Shown here one piece after another: positions 37,901 to 46,677 of a stretch of DNA of 57,440 nucleotides (position 1 is its first letter; the number at the start of each line of letters is the position of its first letter). Made by a program: the position numbers and the translations under genes. Below the pieces are notes generated by a model, which was not told the origin of the DNA, ran no database searches, and saw nothing but the letters and a program-made list of their open reading frames with translations. This stretch comes from Pseudomonadota bacterium (GTDB lineage Bacteria; Desulfobacterota; Desulfobulbia; Desulfobulbales; Desulfocapsaceae): assembly GCA_018821785.1 (NCBI GenBank), contig JAHJLI010000181.1, positions 1 to 57,440 of the forward strand, written 5' to 3'.

Positions 37901-38107
37901 GACCTCTGCTTTCGTTATTGGTTTTTTTCTTATGTTTCACTGTCTGACGCCTGCCAAGTCGAATAGTTTACGGTATTTCCGAGAACAGCACAATAAAGCA
38001 AATGCTTGATGGAGTGTAGGAATATTCTCTTGACTTCTCTTGACTGTCCAAGCATATCTCCTAAAAAACAGTAAGAAAAGATCAAAAAACCAACTGACAA
38101 ATGCGCC

Positions 38108-39040
38108 ATGGAAGTAATCGTCACCATTATTCCTATCTTCGTCATTATCATCCTCGGATGGGTGGCGCGAAAACGAGGCTTTATCACCCCGGAATTTCTT
38201 GAGCCGGCCAACCGCCTGGTGTATTATCTCTCCCTTCCGGCACTGATCTTCAATTCCATTGCCAAGACCAAGTTTCACGAGCAGTTCGACGGCCTCGTGC
38301 TCTGCCTCACCCTTGTTGCCGCCGCTGCAATCTATCTAACTGCGAATGTTTCGGCCAGAATCATAAAAATGAACCCTTCTAGGATCGGGGCCTTTGTGCA
38401 AAGTTCGGGCCATGGCAATCTCGGCTACATCGGCCTGCCCATAGCACTCTACTATCTTGGCGAAACTGGTCTTGCCAAGGCCGGTATTATCTGCGGTTTT
38501 CTCATGATCCTGCAAAATCTGCTGTCGGTTGTCGCCCTGCAAATGCACGATGCATCTGCTCAAAAACTGCCGGGATGGAAAACTCTGGCAAGCAAATTAC
38601 TGGGCAACCCGGTCATCATCGGGGCCATGGCGGGAATAGTCGTCTCTGCCCTGGCCATTCCCATACCTAAGGTGATCCTGAGATGTCTCGATATCCTCGG
38701 GGGACTGGCCCCACCGACGGCCTTGTTGCTCATCGGCGCCTCGCTGTCACTGCAACTCATCCGCACCTATCAGCGCCCGACAATCAGCGCAGTCATTTTC
38801 AAACTAGTGCTGTTGCCTGCAATCGGACTACTCCTCTTTAACCTCTTTAACCTGAGCGCCGATGACTACCTGCCAGCCGTGATTCTCCTCTGCTCACCAA
38901 CCGCCACCGTGGCCTATGTCATGGCCCGCGAGATGCACGGGGATGCTGATTTTGCTGTCGCAACCATCTCGGCGAGCACCCTTCTTTCGTCGATAACCTT
39001 CATGCTCTGGCTGGCATTTGTCGCAAGCTTTGGACGTTGA
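38108..39040 (+). CDS. AEC-family transporter (auxin efflux carrier-like)
   Basis: A 310-aa inner-membrane carrier with about ten hydrophobic helices. It starts with VIVTIIPIFVIIILGW, has the FITPEFLEPANRLVYYLSLPA region typical of AEC/Mem_trans proteins, and a conserved SSGHGNLGYIGLP crossover. Bacterial members export or exchange malate, malonate or similar anions; the substrate here is unknown. No clear ribosome binding site. Isolated gene. Confidence 0.9.
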   Translation: MEVIVTIIPIFVIIILGWVARKRGFITPEFLEPANRLVYYLSLPALIFNSIAKTKFHEQFDGLVLCLTLVAAAAIYLTANVSARIIKMNPSRIGAFVQSSGHGNLGYIGLPIALYYLGETGLAKAGIICGFLMILQNLLSVVALQMHDASAQKLPGWKTLASKLLGNPVIIGAMAGIVVSALAIPIPKVILRCLDILGGLAPPTALLLIGASLSLQLIRTYQRPTISAVIFKLVLLPAIGLLLFNLFNLSADDYLPAVILLCSPTATVAYVMAREMHGDADFAVATISASTLLSSITFMLWLAFVASFGR

Positions 39041-39188
39041 GAATAAACACCCCAGCCCCTACAAAAGGGACTCTTTTCAGCCAACCCTTGCGGGTGGATC
39101 ACTGCAAGTCATTCAGCAACCGCTGGTACTTGTTTATTCCATCAGCCTTCCTCTCATAACTGCAGGTAATATTTCTGCGTTTTCTTTT

Positions 39189-39791
39189 TCACTTCATTCT
39201 CAAATGATCACGGAATAATGCTATCTTTTTTTCCTCTCCAATTTCTCCGGAAATCAAGTTAATGAGTGTGCTCAAATCGTTTTGGTTTTTGAGGCTTGCC
39301 GCAGCATCGCAATAAATCATATTACCAACCGGCCCCATAACCCAATTGAGGGAATTTTTTATCCTGTCCACGCTCAAATGAGCGACGTCCAAATCTTTGA
39401 GCTCACTTTTCGTCTGAACATCTATCAATCCGGAATCCTCTAAAATGGCCTGCAGCACTCCTTTCACATTCGAGGCAGAGAAGAGCTTTTTAATCCCCAA
39501 GACATTGATACTCCGCATAACCTCATCATTTTTTTCATCAACGACAACTATTATTTGGGGGCAGGTAAGAGTTTTTACGATATATGAAAGGAACAGATAG
39601 CCATCACTTATTCGGGGTATTTTCAGTGCTGTAACTATTCTATCATACATGCCTTTTTGCAATTCCAACATGGCCTCTTTACGCCCGGCAACAAAGGAAA
39701 AACTTAGGTCGTTGTTATAACTGGTGATTAACGTATTGAGTGTCGATACGAACTCTTGTTCTGCTTTTACCACGAGTATCTTGTACGCCAT
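39189..39791 (-). CDS. Degenerate receiver-like protein with unassigned C-terminal domain
   Basis: A 200-aa protein. The first 120 residues follow the receiver pattern (YKILVVKAEQEF, then YDRIVTALKIPRISDGY), but the phospho-acceptor Asp is replaced by Ala in TALKIP and the acidic pair at strand 1 is missing, so it cannot be phosphorylated normally. The C-terminal part (VMGPVGNMIYCDAA) resembles small helical domains attached to signalling proteins in Desulfobacterota. The start at 39791 has GAGGAGGAAGG. It follows the Cache-HAMP gene on the same strand (144-bp gap) and may be its partner. Confidence 0.6.
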   Translation of the reverse strand: MAYKILVVKAEQEFVSTLNTLITSYNNDLSFSFVAGRKEAMLELQKGMYDRIVTALKIPRISDGYLFLSYIVKTLTCPQIIVVVDEKNDEVMRSINVLGIKKLFSASNVKGVLQAILEDSGLIDVQTKSELKDLDVAHLSVDRIKNSLNWVMGPVGNMIYCDAAASLKNQNDLSTLINLISGEIGEEKKIALFRDHLRMK

Positions 39792-39935
39792 GCCCTTCCT
39801 CCTCAATCTGACCCAAGCAATTCATTCAGGATCGATATCATATTCTTCGCCCCACACCGCCAGAGTCATTCCACTGCAAGCAGCATGTGACAATGTGGCG
39901 CGATTCCTTTCTTTCATAAACAATTCCTTAAGCAG

Positions 39936-40850
39936 TTAACCTTTCTGCCCTTTCTCAAGTTTCTGCATGATGAATTTGACACCGGTTCGCATTCTCTCAA
40001 AGGCCTCAGCAAGGTCCTGAAGCTCATCATTACTCTTGATTATCTCAATCTCGTTGTCGGTTTTCCCCATACTCACCTCACCGATTGCATGTGTTAGTTT
40101 GACAATTTGTCTCGATATTCTCGTTATCCCAAACCATACGCAGGCGGCGAAAACAATGAGACCTACCATCATAGTACCCATATGCACCAGACCTATCCCA
40201 GCTATCTGATCGCTGATTTCACTTTTCACCGTTTTGACAGGGGCAAGAAATTCATCGAGATAGGTCGTAGCCGAGATGGCAAAAGGGGTATTGACGATAG
40301 GAACACAGGCCATGAATTTGTCTCGTTCAATGCCTTTTTCATCTTTCCAAGGATAGTATCCAGTTGATTCCATGCCGGTCTGGGGCCCTTTATAAATTTT
40401 GAACCAATCTTGATATCTGTCGCCAAGGCGCTTTTGCACGATTGGTGGTGTGTCTTTACCGATAAGCTCCTTAGCCGGATGCACCAATGTGAGAAAAGCC
40501 TGATTAGTTTTATCCGGCACGGAGTACAACACGGTATAACCGGTCAAACCGACTTTCTGAGTAGCCAGCATTTTGATGATCGGATGGTTATTAAATTCTT
40601 TTCGATCAAGGTCGGGATTCATCTGCAACACCAAATCAACCTGCTTTGCTACTGATCTGGCCTTTTCCAAGATTGCCGCTTCTGCCAGTTGCGTAACAAT
40701 AGTCGTGGCCTCCACTCCAATCTTTTCGCCAAAAACATTCATGCTTGTCCTAGAATAGACCGCGATAATGACAAAGGTCACCATCACCGGAAGCAATACC
40801 ATTAAAAGAAATTTCTCCTTCAATCCAAAGACACGTTTATTCTGTTGCAT
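39936..40850 (-). CDS. Membrane sensor with periplasmic Cache domain and HAMP, no output domain
   Basis: A 304-aa protein: helix 1 (about 15-35), a periplasmic Cache-type ligand domain (about 40-210), helix 2 (about 222-243) and a cytoplasmic HAMP, then stop after a short helix. There is no methyl-accepting, kinase, cyclase or GGDEF domain, so it needs a partner for output. The ATG at 40850 has AGGAGAAG upstream; a TTG eight codons earlier is in frame. The receiver-like gene downstream is the obvious candidate partner. Confidence 0.8.
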   Translation of the reverse strand: MQQNKRVFGLKEKFLLMVLLPVMVTFVIIAVYSRTSMNVFGEKIGVEATTIVTQLAEAAILEKARSVAKQVDLVLQMNPDLDRKEFNNHPIIKMLATQKVGLTGYTVLYSVPDKTNQAFLTLVHPAKELIGKDTPPIVQKRLGDRYQDWFKIYKGPQTGMESTGYYPWKDEKGIERDKFMACVPIVNTPFAISATTYLDEFLAPVKTVKSEISDQIAGIGLVHMGTMMVGLIVFAACVWFGITRISRQIVKLTHAIGEVSMGKTDNEIEIIKSNDELQDLAEAFERMRTGVKFIMQKLEKGQKG

Positions 40851-41320
40851 GATGCTTCTCCTAATTTTGGCCAAGAAAGCGGTTTGGAAAAGACCAATTT
40901 CTTTCTTGAGTCATTTTGACCCCTTCCTAATATCTACGATATCCTATTGCCACATTGTTAAATTGACAAATTGCCTCAATGATTTGTTTCCTATTCCCTG
41001 CTTAGCATAACGCATACAGCACCAATACGGAATCCCGACAGGTGGTTCTCTCTTTTTGCAGAGGCCACTCACGCCGATATATTTAATATATTTATCTGTG
41101 TCATTCCATGTGTTTTTTTTATTTATTGAAGTTTCCCAAACTGTTGCATCAGGCGGAACAGATTGGGATATTTGTGCTGTAAAGCGCCAATGAATTCCTC
41201 CTCTGACCTGACCGAACGATGTCCAGCAAAATGAGGTATTCAAGGCCGACTCTTGGTTTTTCTGAACAGATATGGCCGTATGCTGAGCAATCATTCCTAT
41301 AACACAACAAGAAAAAACCG
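40851..41320 (-). other. Gap with no recognised gene
   Basis: About 470 bp upstream of the Cache-HAMP gene and of the GntR promoter. It is A+T-richer than its surroundings. A minus-strand frame at 40944-41294 is open but encodes no recognisable family, lacks a ribosome binding site and looks accidental. No repeat ends or tRNA seen. Confidence 0.5.
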
Positions 41321-41321
41321 T

Positions 41322-41348
41322 TTGACATTAGCCGATATTTTGTATAAT
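41322..41348 (+). promoter_or_regulatory. Promoter of the GntR-tct operon
   Basis: Consensus TTGACA (41322-41327) and consensus TATAAT (41343-41348, preceded by TG one base away) with a short 15-bp spacer. It lies 56 bp upstream of the GntR start codon. Confidence 0.65.
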
Positions 41349-41354
41349 GAATTT

Positions 41355-41369
41355 TGTATTCAAAATACA
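41355..41369 (+). promoter_or_regulatory. Palindromic candidate operator of the GntR regulator
   Basis: A perfect inverted repeat, TGTATT-CAA-AATACA, begins 6 bp after the -10 box, so it covers the transcription start. Its GT...AC spacing resembles sites of FCD-type GntR proteins. A bound regulator would block initiation, suggesting autorepression and control of the operon. Confidence 0.6.
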
Positions 41370-41403
41370 GTTTTTCGAACTCCTTACCTCAACCACACGG
41401 AAA

Positions 41404-42102
41404 ATGATGATGAATCTTGGAATTGACTATGAAAATCTCGACCAGAAGGTCTACCAGGTCGTCAAACAACTTATTGAAGAGCGCAAACTCCTGCCGGGAG
41501 AAAAGATCCCCCAGGAAAAACTCGCGAAGGAGCTTGGCATAAGCCGTACCCCCCTTATCAGCGCCCTGAAATTCCTGGAACATGAAAAACTCGTCGAGGT
41601 CAGACCTCGCCGCGGTTTCTTTGTTCGCCTTTTCACCATCGATGAAATGATCTCAATTTTTGAAATCCGTGAATTGCTAGAAGGTCTCTCCGCCCGCAGG
41701 GCGGCAAAGTGCATAACCGCCAACGAAGTGTCAGCTATGCGGCAAATCTTCAAGGATTTTGAAGGGCTCGACAACATAACCGACCTGCAGGCCTACTCCA
41801 AGGCAGACAAGCAGTTTCACACTTTTATTGCCGAAATCGGCTCAAAGGAGTTTTTGACCACCATTCTGCAAACCTTGAACATCATCACCCTTGCCTATCA
41901 AAATGTACCCAGCGAGGGTCTCATCAGGGAACCCAATGAGACAATCAAGGATCATCTGAAAATTGTGGATGCGATCTGCAATCATGATTCGGAAATGGCG
42001 GAACAACTCATGCGGGATCACTTGAAAACGACCATCGCCCAATTAAAAAGTACAGTCGGAAAAGAACAAAATAAACCAGGAGGTGAACACAAAAAGAAAT
42101 AG
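41404..42102 (+). CDS. GntR-family regulator with FCD ligand domain
   Basis: A 232-aa regulator. The N-terminal winged helix has the GntR signature (KLLPGEKIPQEKLAKELGISR, then VRPRRGFFV), and the C-terminal FCD domain has metal/ligand residues in the KADKQFHTFI, DHLKIVDAI and LMRDHL segments. Such proteins respond to sugar acids or carboxylates. Three consecutive ATGs occur at 41404, 41407 and 41410; the GGA before them suits the latter two as well. It is the first gene of the operon and sits beside a palindrome at its own promoter. Confidence 0.92.
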   Translation: MMMNLGIDYENLDQKVYQVVKQLIEERKLLPGEKIPQEKLAKELGISRTPLISALKFLEHEKLVEVRPRRGFFVRLFTIDEMISIFEIRELLEGLSARRAAKCITANEVSAMRQIFKDFEGLDNITDLQAYSKADKQFHTFIAEIGSKEFLTTILQTLNIITLAYQNVPSEGLIREPNETIKDHLKIVDAICNHDSEMAEQLMRDHLKTTIAQLKSTVGKEQNKPGGEHKKK

Positions 42103-42184
42103 GTCGATGACAGTGGGATCTCGGATCTTCTACCGGGTTCCTGTAAAAACGTACTCAACCCGTTACCAGTGGAGATAACCAACT

Positions 42185-43189
42185 ATGAAAAGATTTGCGC
42201 TACTCAGTTTTGTCGTATTTTTTGCCTTCGCTACCGGGGCTCTCGCAGAAAAGCCCTTCCCTAACAGAAATATCACCGATGTCGTGGTCTGGAGTGCCGG
42301 CGGTGGAACGGATGTCTGTAATCGCATTGTTACCGCTGAAATGGCCACAATCCTCGGCACCAACATCAATGTCATCAACAAAACAGGTGGCGTTGCCGGC
42401 TCCGTCGGTATGAGCCACGCATTCGGGATGCCCCATGACGGCTATACCCTCTGCGGCCTCTCCGAGTCCAATGTCACCGCCGGCGTCCAGGGCGGCTGGG
42501 ACAAAAAGTTTGATGTCTGGGATGCCTTTATTGTCGGCGGATCCCCGGATGTTATTTCTGTGACCCCTGATACTCCCTATAAAACCCTAAAGGACCTCAT
42601 CGAAGCAGCCAAGGCCAATCCGAAAAGCATTAAGGCCTCCGCCAGTGGCGCTGGTTCCATTCATCACCTGAACCTGTTGGCGGTTGAAAACGGATCAGGT
42701 GCCAAATTCAATTTTATTCCCTATAAAGGCTCAAACGATGCCCAAAATGCAGCAATGACCGGTGAGGTCAGCGTCGTCGTCACCTCTCTTGCCGAACAGC
42801 AGCAACTCCTTCGCGGCGGAAAACTGCGGGCCCTCGGCATGCTGATCCCCGAATCCTTTGACGTTCAAGATCTCGGCTCTATCCCTTCAGCCTTCACCGC
42901 CTATCCCGGCCTTTCAAAATATCTGCCGATCTCCCAGGCCATAGGATTCGCTGTTCCCGCCGACACCCCGGCGGACGCCAAGAAAGTCCTCGTGGATGCC
43001 TTCAATAAAGCCATGGCCACCGACAAGGTAAAAACCTGGGCCAAGGAAAACTACTATCTGCTCTCCGGTAAGACCGGAGCCGAGTCAAAGAAAGTTTTTG
43101 ATGCCCTGGAGTCCAATTTCGCATGGACCCTCTGGGAGCTGGGTGCAGCAACAGTAAATCCGGAAACCCTGAAGATTGCCAAGCCATGA
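42185..43189 (+). CDS. tctC: TctC-family periplasmic solute-binding protein
   Basis: A 334-aa binding protein of the tripartite tricarboxylate transporter (Bug/TctC) family. A signal peptide (cut after ALA, residue 21) is followed by the family strands VVVWSAGGGTDVCNR and VINKTGGVAGSVG, and KASASGAGSIHHL. TctC proteins bind carboxylates with the ligand carboxyl held by two water-mediated loops. The substrate is unknown; the downstream enzymes suggest a sugar acid. A hairpin terminator follows, likely making this the most expressed gene of the set. Confidence 0.93.
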   Translation: MKRFALLSFVVFFAFATGALAEKPFPNRNITDVVVWSAGGGTDVCNRIVTAEMATILGTNINVINKTGGVAGSVGMSHAFGMPHDGYTLCGLSESNVTAGVQGGWDKKFDVWDAFIVGGSPDVISVTPDTPYKTLKDLIEAAKANPKSIKASASGAGSIHHLNLLAVENGSGAKFNFIPYKGSNDAQNAAMTGEVSVVVTSLAEQQQLLRGGKLRALGMLIPESFDVQDLGSIPSAFTAYPGLSKYLPISQAIGFAVPADTPADAKKVLVDAFNKAMATDKVKTWAKENYYLLSGKTGAESKKVFDALESNFAWTLWELGAATVNPETLKIAKP

Positions 43190-43214
43190 TGCGGACACAG
43201 AGAAATGAAAAAGC

Positions 43215-43245
43215 GGCTGGTATCTGAAAAAGATACCAGCCTTTT
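43215..43245 (+). terminator. Hairpin terminator between tctC and tctB
   Basis: A perfect 11-bp stem (43215-43225 with 43231-43241), loop GAAAA, then TTTT. Inside the operon, so it should reduce transcription of tctBA and the enzyme genes relative to tctC. Confidence 0.85.
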
Positions 43246-43325
43246 GCAAACCGGGCGCTTGGTCCACGCGAATGTACTGGCGTCCGGTTTTTCGACGATA
43301 AACCAAAGGCAAGGATTAATCAACC

Positions 43326-44096
43326 ATGATGGACAAGGATAAACTCCGCAAAGCGGATCTCTTCTCGGGCGTGCTCATTGTTTTGCTCGGACTGTTTATC
43401 ATCAGTCAGGCAGTAAAAATGCCGATGAAAGACTCCTGGGGCGGGGTGATGAATGTCTGGTATGTCTCTCCAGCACTTTTCCCGCTGTTTGTTGGTGCCA
43501 TGCTTGCCTTTCTCGGCGGCTCGCTAGTGCTCATTGCCTTCGGCAATGTTGGTAAACAGGGGTTTCGCGAGGTAATAGGATTTCTGACGGGTGAGAAATG
43601 CATCAGTTTTTTGCGTCAACCGGAGAGCCTGCGCTTTTACGCAATTGTTTTTAACCTCCTGGTCTTTGTCTTTGTTATGATTCCCCACATCGATTTTTTC
43701 CTCGCAGCAATACTCTTTCTTCTCGTGCTCTTTTGCATGTTCTATTTCGGGGACCACGCCCACATGAAAAGAGTTTTTCGCTTCTCAGTTTTTACCGGGC
43801 TGCTGCTTTCCCTCTTTCAATTTTCCCCGTTGGGCAGCACAATCTCCAAATTTTCCAATTCTGCCGGTGACTGGCTGGTGGTTGTCATTATCTGCATTTT
43901 CGTTCTTTTCATAAGAAAAGAGGGCATGGCCCAACCGGAACAGAAAAAAAAGTTCCATTTATGCATCATTATTGCTGTCGTGGCTCCGCTCCTCATCGGG
44001 ATAATATTCAAATATTTCCTGCTTGTCCCACTTCCCCATGAGGGGCTGATCATCCGGCTGCTGGACAGTATTTTCTACAGTGACCTATGGTCGTAA
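43326..44096 (+). CDS. tctB: Tripartite tricarboxylate transporter small membrane subunit TctB
   Basis: A 256-aa membrane protein. The first helix (about 14-28) is followed by the loop with VSPALFPLFVGAMLAFLG, the TctB-type FP segment, then further helices. It is longer than typical TctB (about 150 aa), with two additional C-terminal hydrophobic segments (about 182-199 and 213-232). It is identified mainly by position between tctC and tctA. AAGGA lies before the ATG. Confidence 0.82.
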   Translation: MMDKDKLRKADLFSGVLIVLLGLFIISQAVKMPMKDSWGGVMNVWYVSPALFPLFVGAMLAFLGGSLVLIAFGNVGKQGFREVIGFLTGEKCISFLRQPESLRFYAIVFNLLVFVFVMIPHIDFFLAAILFLLVLFCMFYFGDHAHMKRVFRFSVFTGLLLSLFQFSPLGSTISKFSNSAGDWLVVVIICIFVLFIRKEGMAQPEQKKKFHLCIIIAVVAPLLIGIIFKYFLLVPLPHEGLIIRLLDSIFYSDLWS

Positions 44097-44110
44097 AGGA
44101 TTAATATTCC

Positions 44111-45643
44111 ATGCAACTTTTTGAACGAATGGGCAGTTTTTTTGAAATTGTAGGAAGTATGGTCATCGATCCGATGTCGCTGGCCGTTCTCTTTGGCTCG
44201 GTGCTTCTCGGCATTCTCTTTGGCGCCATGCCGGGGCTCACCTCGACCCTTGGGGTTGCCCTGCTGACTGCCCTGACCTACAGTATGAACACCGAGATGG
44301 CTATGATCTGCCTGATGTCCATCTATGTCGGCGGCACCTACGGCGGTTCCTATGCCTCGATCCTCATCAATATCCCGGGTACCGCCGCCTCGGCGGCCAC
44401 CGCTCTCGACGGCTATCCTCTCGCCTGCAAGGGCGAAGGAGGACGGGCTATCGGCCTTACCACCACTGCTTCTACTATCGGGACGATAATCAGCATGCTG
44501 TTTGTGGTCTGCATCTCGCCGATAATCTCAAAATTTGCCCTGCAGTTCACCTCCTTTGAATTCTTTCTTCTGGCCTTTTTCGGCATCATTATCTCCGGTA
44601 CCCTTACCGCCCCGGATCTGGTCATCAAGGGATGGATTGCTGGTTTTCTCGGGCTCTTTCTTGCCTGTATCGGTCGTGACCAGCTGCAGTTCTTCCCGCG
44701 CTTTACCTTTGGCATCCCGGAGCTCGACAGCGGCATTGAGGTCGTTCCTGTCCTTATCGGCGCCTTTGGGATTCCGCAGATTATTGAAGTCCTGCGCAGC
44801 AAGACTGCTATGGCAAAGGCCAAGGAATTACAGAAGATCCTCCCAGAAATTGGCACAGTGTTGCGCAACCTCCCGGCAATCATCAGGTCATCGCTGATCG
44901 GGGTGGGGATCGGCGCCGTCCCCGGCATCGGTGAGGATATCGCCGGCTGGGTTTCCTATGGCACCGCGAAAAACACCTCCAAACACCCGGAAACCTTTGG
45001 CAAGGGTGAAGTCCAGGGAGTAATCGCCAGCGAGACCGCCAACAACGCCTGCGTCGGCGGAGCAATGATTCCCCTTCTTAACCTCGGAATTCCCGGCAGT
45101 CCACCGGCCGCTATGCTCCTTGGTGCCCTGATGTTGCACGGGGTAACCCCGGGACCGATGATTACCTTCGAGCATCCGACCTTTATCATGGAAATCGCCG
45201 CCATCCTGCTGCTTGCCTCAATAGCCATGTGGATTACCGGCATGATGCTGGCCAAACAGGTGGTCAAAGTCCTGCGCATCCCGACCGAACTGTTCATGCC
45301 GATCATCGGCGTGCTCTGTATTATCGGCTCCTATTCCCTTGGCCTGAATATCTTTAATCTCTATCTGATGTTGCCGGTGGGTATCATCTGCTACTTCCTG
45401 ACCAACATGGGCTACCCCATCGCCCCGCTGGTCATCGGCGTCATCCTCGGCCCCATGGCCGATGAAAACCTGAGGCGGGCCCTGATGGTCTCCCAGGGAA
45501 GTTTTCTGCCGGTCTTTCAAAGGCCGGTCTCTCTCATCCTCTTTATCATCATTGTCTGGACGATCTGCAGCCAGTTCGGGTGGTACAAGCGAGGAATAGG
45601 CAAACTAAAGGATATTCTTGGATTCAAACGAGCAAATTCCTGA
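44111..45643 (+). CDS. tctA: Tripartite tricarboxylate transporter large membrane subunit TctA
   Basis: A 510-aa inner-membrane subunit with about twelve helices. It has the TctA signatures GAMPGLTSTLGVALLTALTY and GGTYGGSYASILINIPG near the start, and later PGIGEDIAGWVSYG and NNACVGGAMIPLLNLGIPG. It couples solute entry to ion flow. Spaced 14 bp after tctB. The end overlaps an in-frame extension of the next gene, but the preferred start of that gene lies 55 bp further on. Confidence 0.95.
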   Translation: MQLFERMGSFFEIVGSMVIDPMSLAVLFGSVLLGILFGAMPGLTSTLGVALLTALTYSMNTEMAMICLMSIYVGGTYGGSYASILINIPGTAASAATALDGYPLACKGEGGRAIGLTTTASTIGTIISMLFVVCISPIISKFALQFTSFEFFLLAFFGIIISGTLTAPDLVIKGWIAGFLGLFLACIGRDQLQFFPRFTFGIPELDSGIEVVPVLIGAFGIPQIIEVLRSKTAMAKAKELQKILPEIGTVLRNLPAIIRSSLIGVGIGAVPGIGEDIAGWVSYGTAKNTSKHPETFGKGEVQGVIASETANNACVGGAMIPLLNLGIPGSPPAAMLLGALMLHGVTPGPMITFEHPTFIMEIAAILLLASIAMWITGMMLAKQVVKVLRIPTELFMPIIGVLCIIGSYSLGLNIFNLYLMLPVGIICYFLTNMGYPIAPLVIGVILGPMADENLRRALMVSQGSFLPVFQRPVSLILFIIIVWTICSQFGWYKRGIGKLKDILGFKRANS

Positions 45644-45698
45644 ACATAATAAGCTTGTCGCTGTCCCAGCGATTATCACTTTTTGGAGAACACAAGCA

Positions 45699-46664
45699 AT
45701 GCTCAAACTGGCAATTATTACTGGCTTTTTATCGCAAACCAAAGATCGTTTTCATAACTACAACGCCCCACTCAGCGTAGACGAGAAGTTTAAACTGATG
45801 ACGGAAATAGAAGGATATCGAGGAGTCGAGATAGTCTTTCCCTACGAGGTCGAGAACGCCGCCGAGACCCGTGCGGTGCTTGACCGTTACAATCTGGAAG
45901 TAGCAGCGGTCAATGTCAATGTCAAGGCCGAACCGGAGTTTCGTAACGGCGGACTCACCTCGACCGATCCGGCTATTCGCGACAAGGCCGTGCAGTTTAT
46001 CAAGAACGCCAAGGATTTCGCCGTGGCGGTCGGGGCCGACAAGGTCACTTGCTGCCCCTTGGGCGACGGTTATGAATTTTCCTTCCAGTACGATTATGCA
46101 GCGGCCTGGCGACACCTGATCCAGACCTTTTCCGAGGCAGGCAGCTACCGACCGGAGATTCCGCTCTTTATCGAATATAAACCGAGTGAGACCCGTGGCC
46201 GCTGCTTTATCGACACCGCGGCAAAAGCGCTTTGTCTGTTAAACGACATGAAGATCCCGGCCATGGGAGTAACCCTTGATTTTGGCCATTCCATGTACGG
46301 CAACGAGAATCCGGCTGAAGCGGTGGCCCTGCTCGAAGCCAGCCCCTACAAGTATTACGTCCATATCAACGACAACGACGGCAAATGGGATTGGGATTAT
46401 TTCTGCGGAACCAAACACTTTCTCGAGTATGTCGAATTCCTTTATTACCTGAAAAAGTATAGCTATAACGATTACTTCACCTCGGATACCTCGCCAACCC
46501 GCTGGGATATCCGCGGCACCTTCGAGGCTAACAGTCGACTGACCTTGAAAATCTGGCAGATGCTCCACAGAATCGATACCACCAAGCTGGAGGCCCTGAT
46601 GCACAAAGGCGATTATCTCGAGACCTGGAAGTTTATCGAACAGAACATCTTCTCGATGCACTGA
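45699..46664 (+). CDS. TIM-barrel sugar isomerase/epimerase-like enzyme
   Basis: A 321-aa protein of the xylose isomerase-like (AP_endonuc_2) superfamily. Metal-site residues are visible as Glu in IEYKPSETRGR, Asp-x-x-His in LDFGHSMYG, His in YVHINDNDG, and a further acidic residue near the C-terminus. The start MLKLAIITG at 45699 is chosen, with GGAG upstream; a longer frame from 45618 overlaps tctA. In related clusters an OtnI or hydroxypyruvate-isomerase-like enzyme acts with a DUF1537 kinase. The exact substrate is unknown. Confidence 0.8.
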   Translation: MLKLAIITGFLSQTKDRFHNYNAPLSVDEKFKLMTEIEGYRGVEIVFPYEVENAAETRAVLDRYNLEVAAVNVNVKAEPEFRNGGLTSTDPAIRDKAVQFIKNAKDFAVAVGADKVTCCPLGDGYEFSFQYDYAAAWRHLIQTFSEAGSYRPEIPLFIEYKPSETRGRCFIDTAAKALCLLNDMKIPAMGVTLDFGHSMYGNENPAEAVALLEASPYKYYVHINDNDGKWDWDYFCGTKHFLEYVEFLYYLKKYSYNDYFTSDTSPTRWDIRGTFEANSRLTLKIWQMLHRIDTTKLEALMHKGDYLETWKFIEQNIFSMH

Positions 46665-46677
46665 GGAACAATCTGCC

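Noticed and set aside
40944..41294. Possible gene or transposase remnant upstream of the GntR regulator
   Set aside because: No recognisable motif, no inverted-repeat ends and no ribosome binding site; treated as non-coding.
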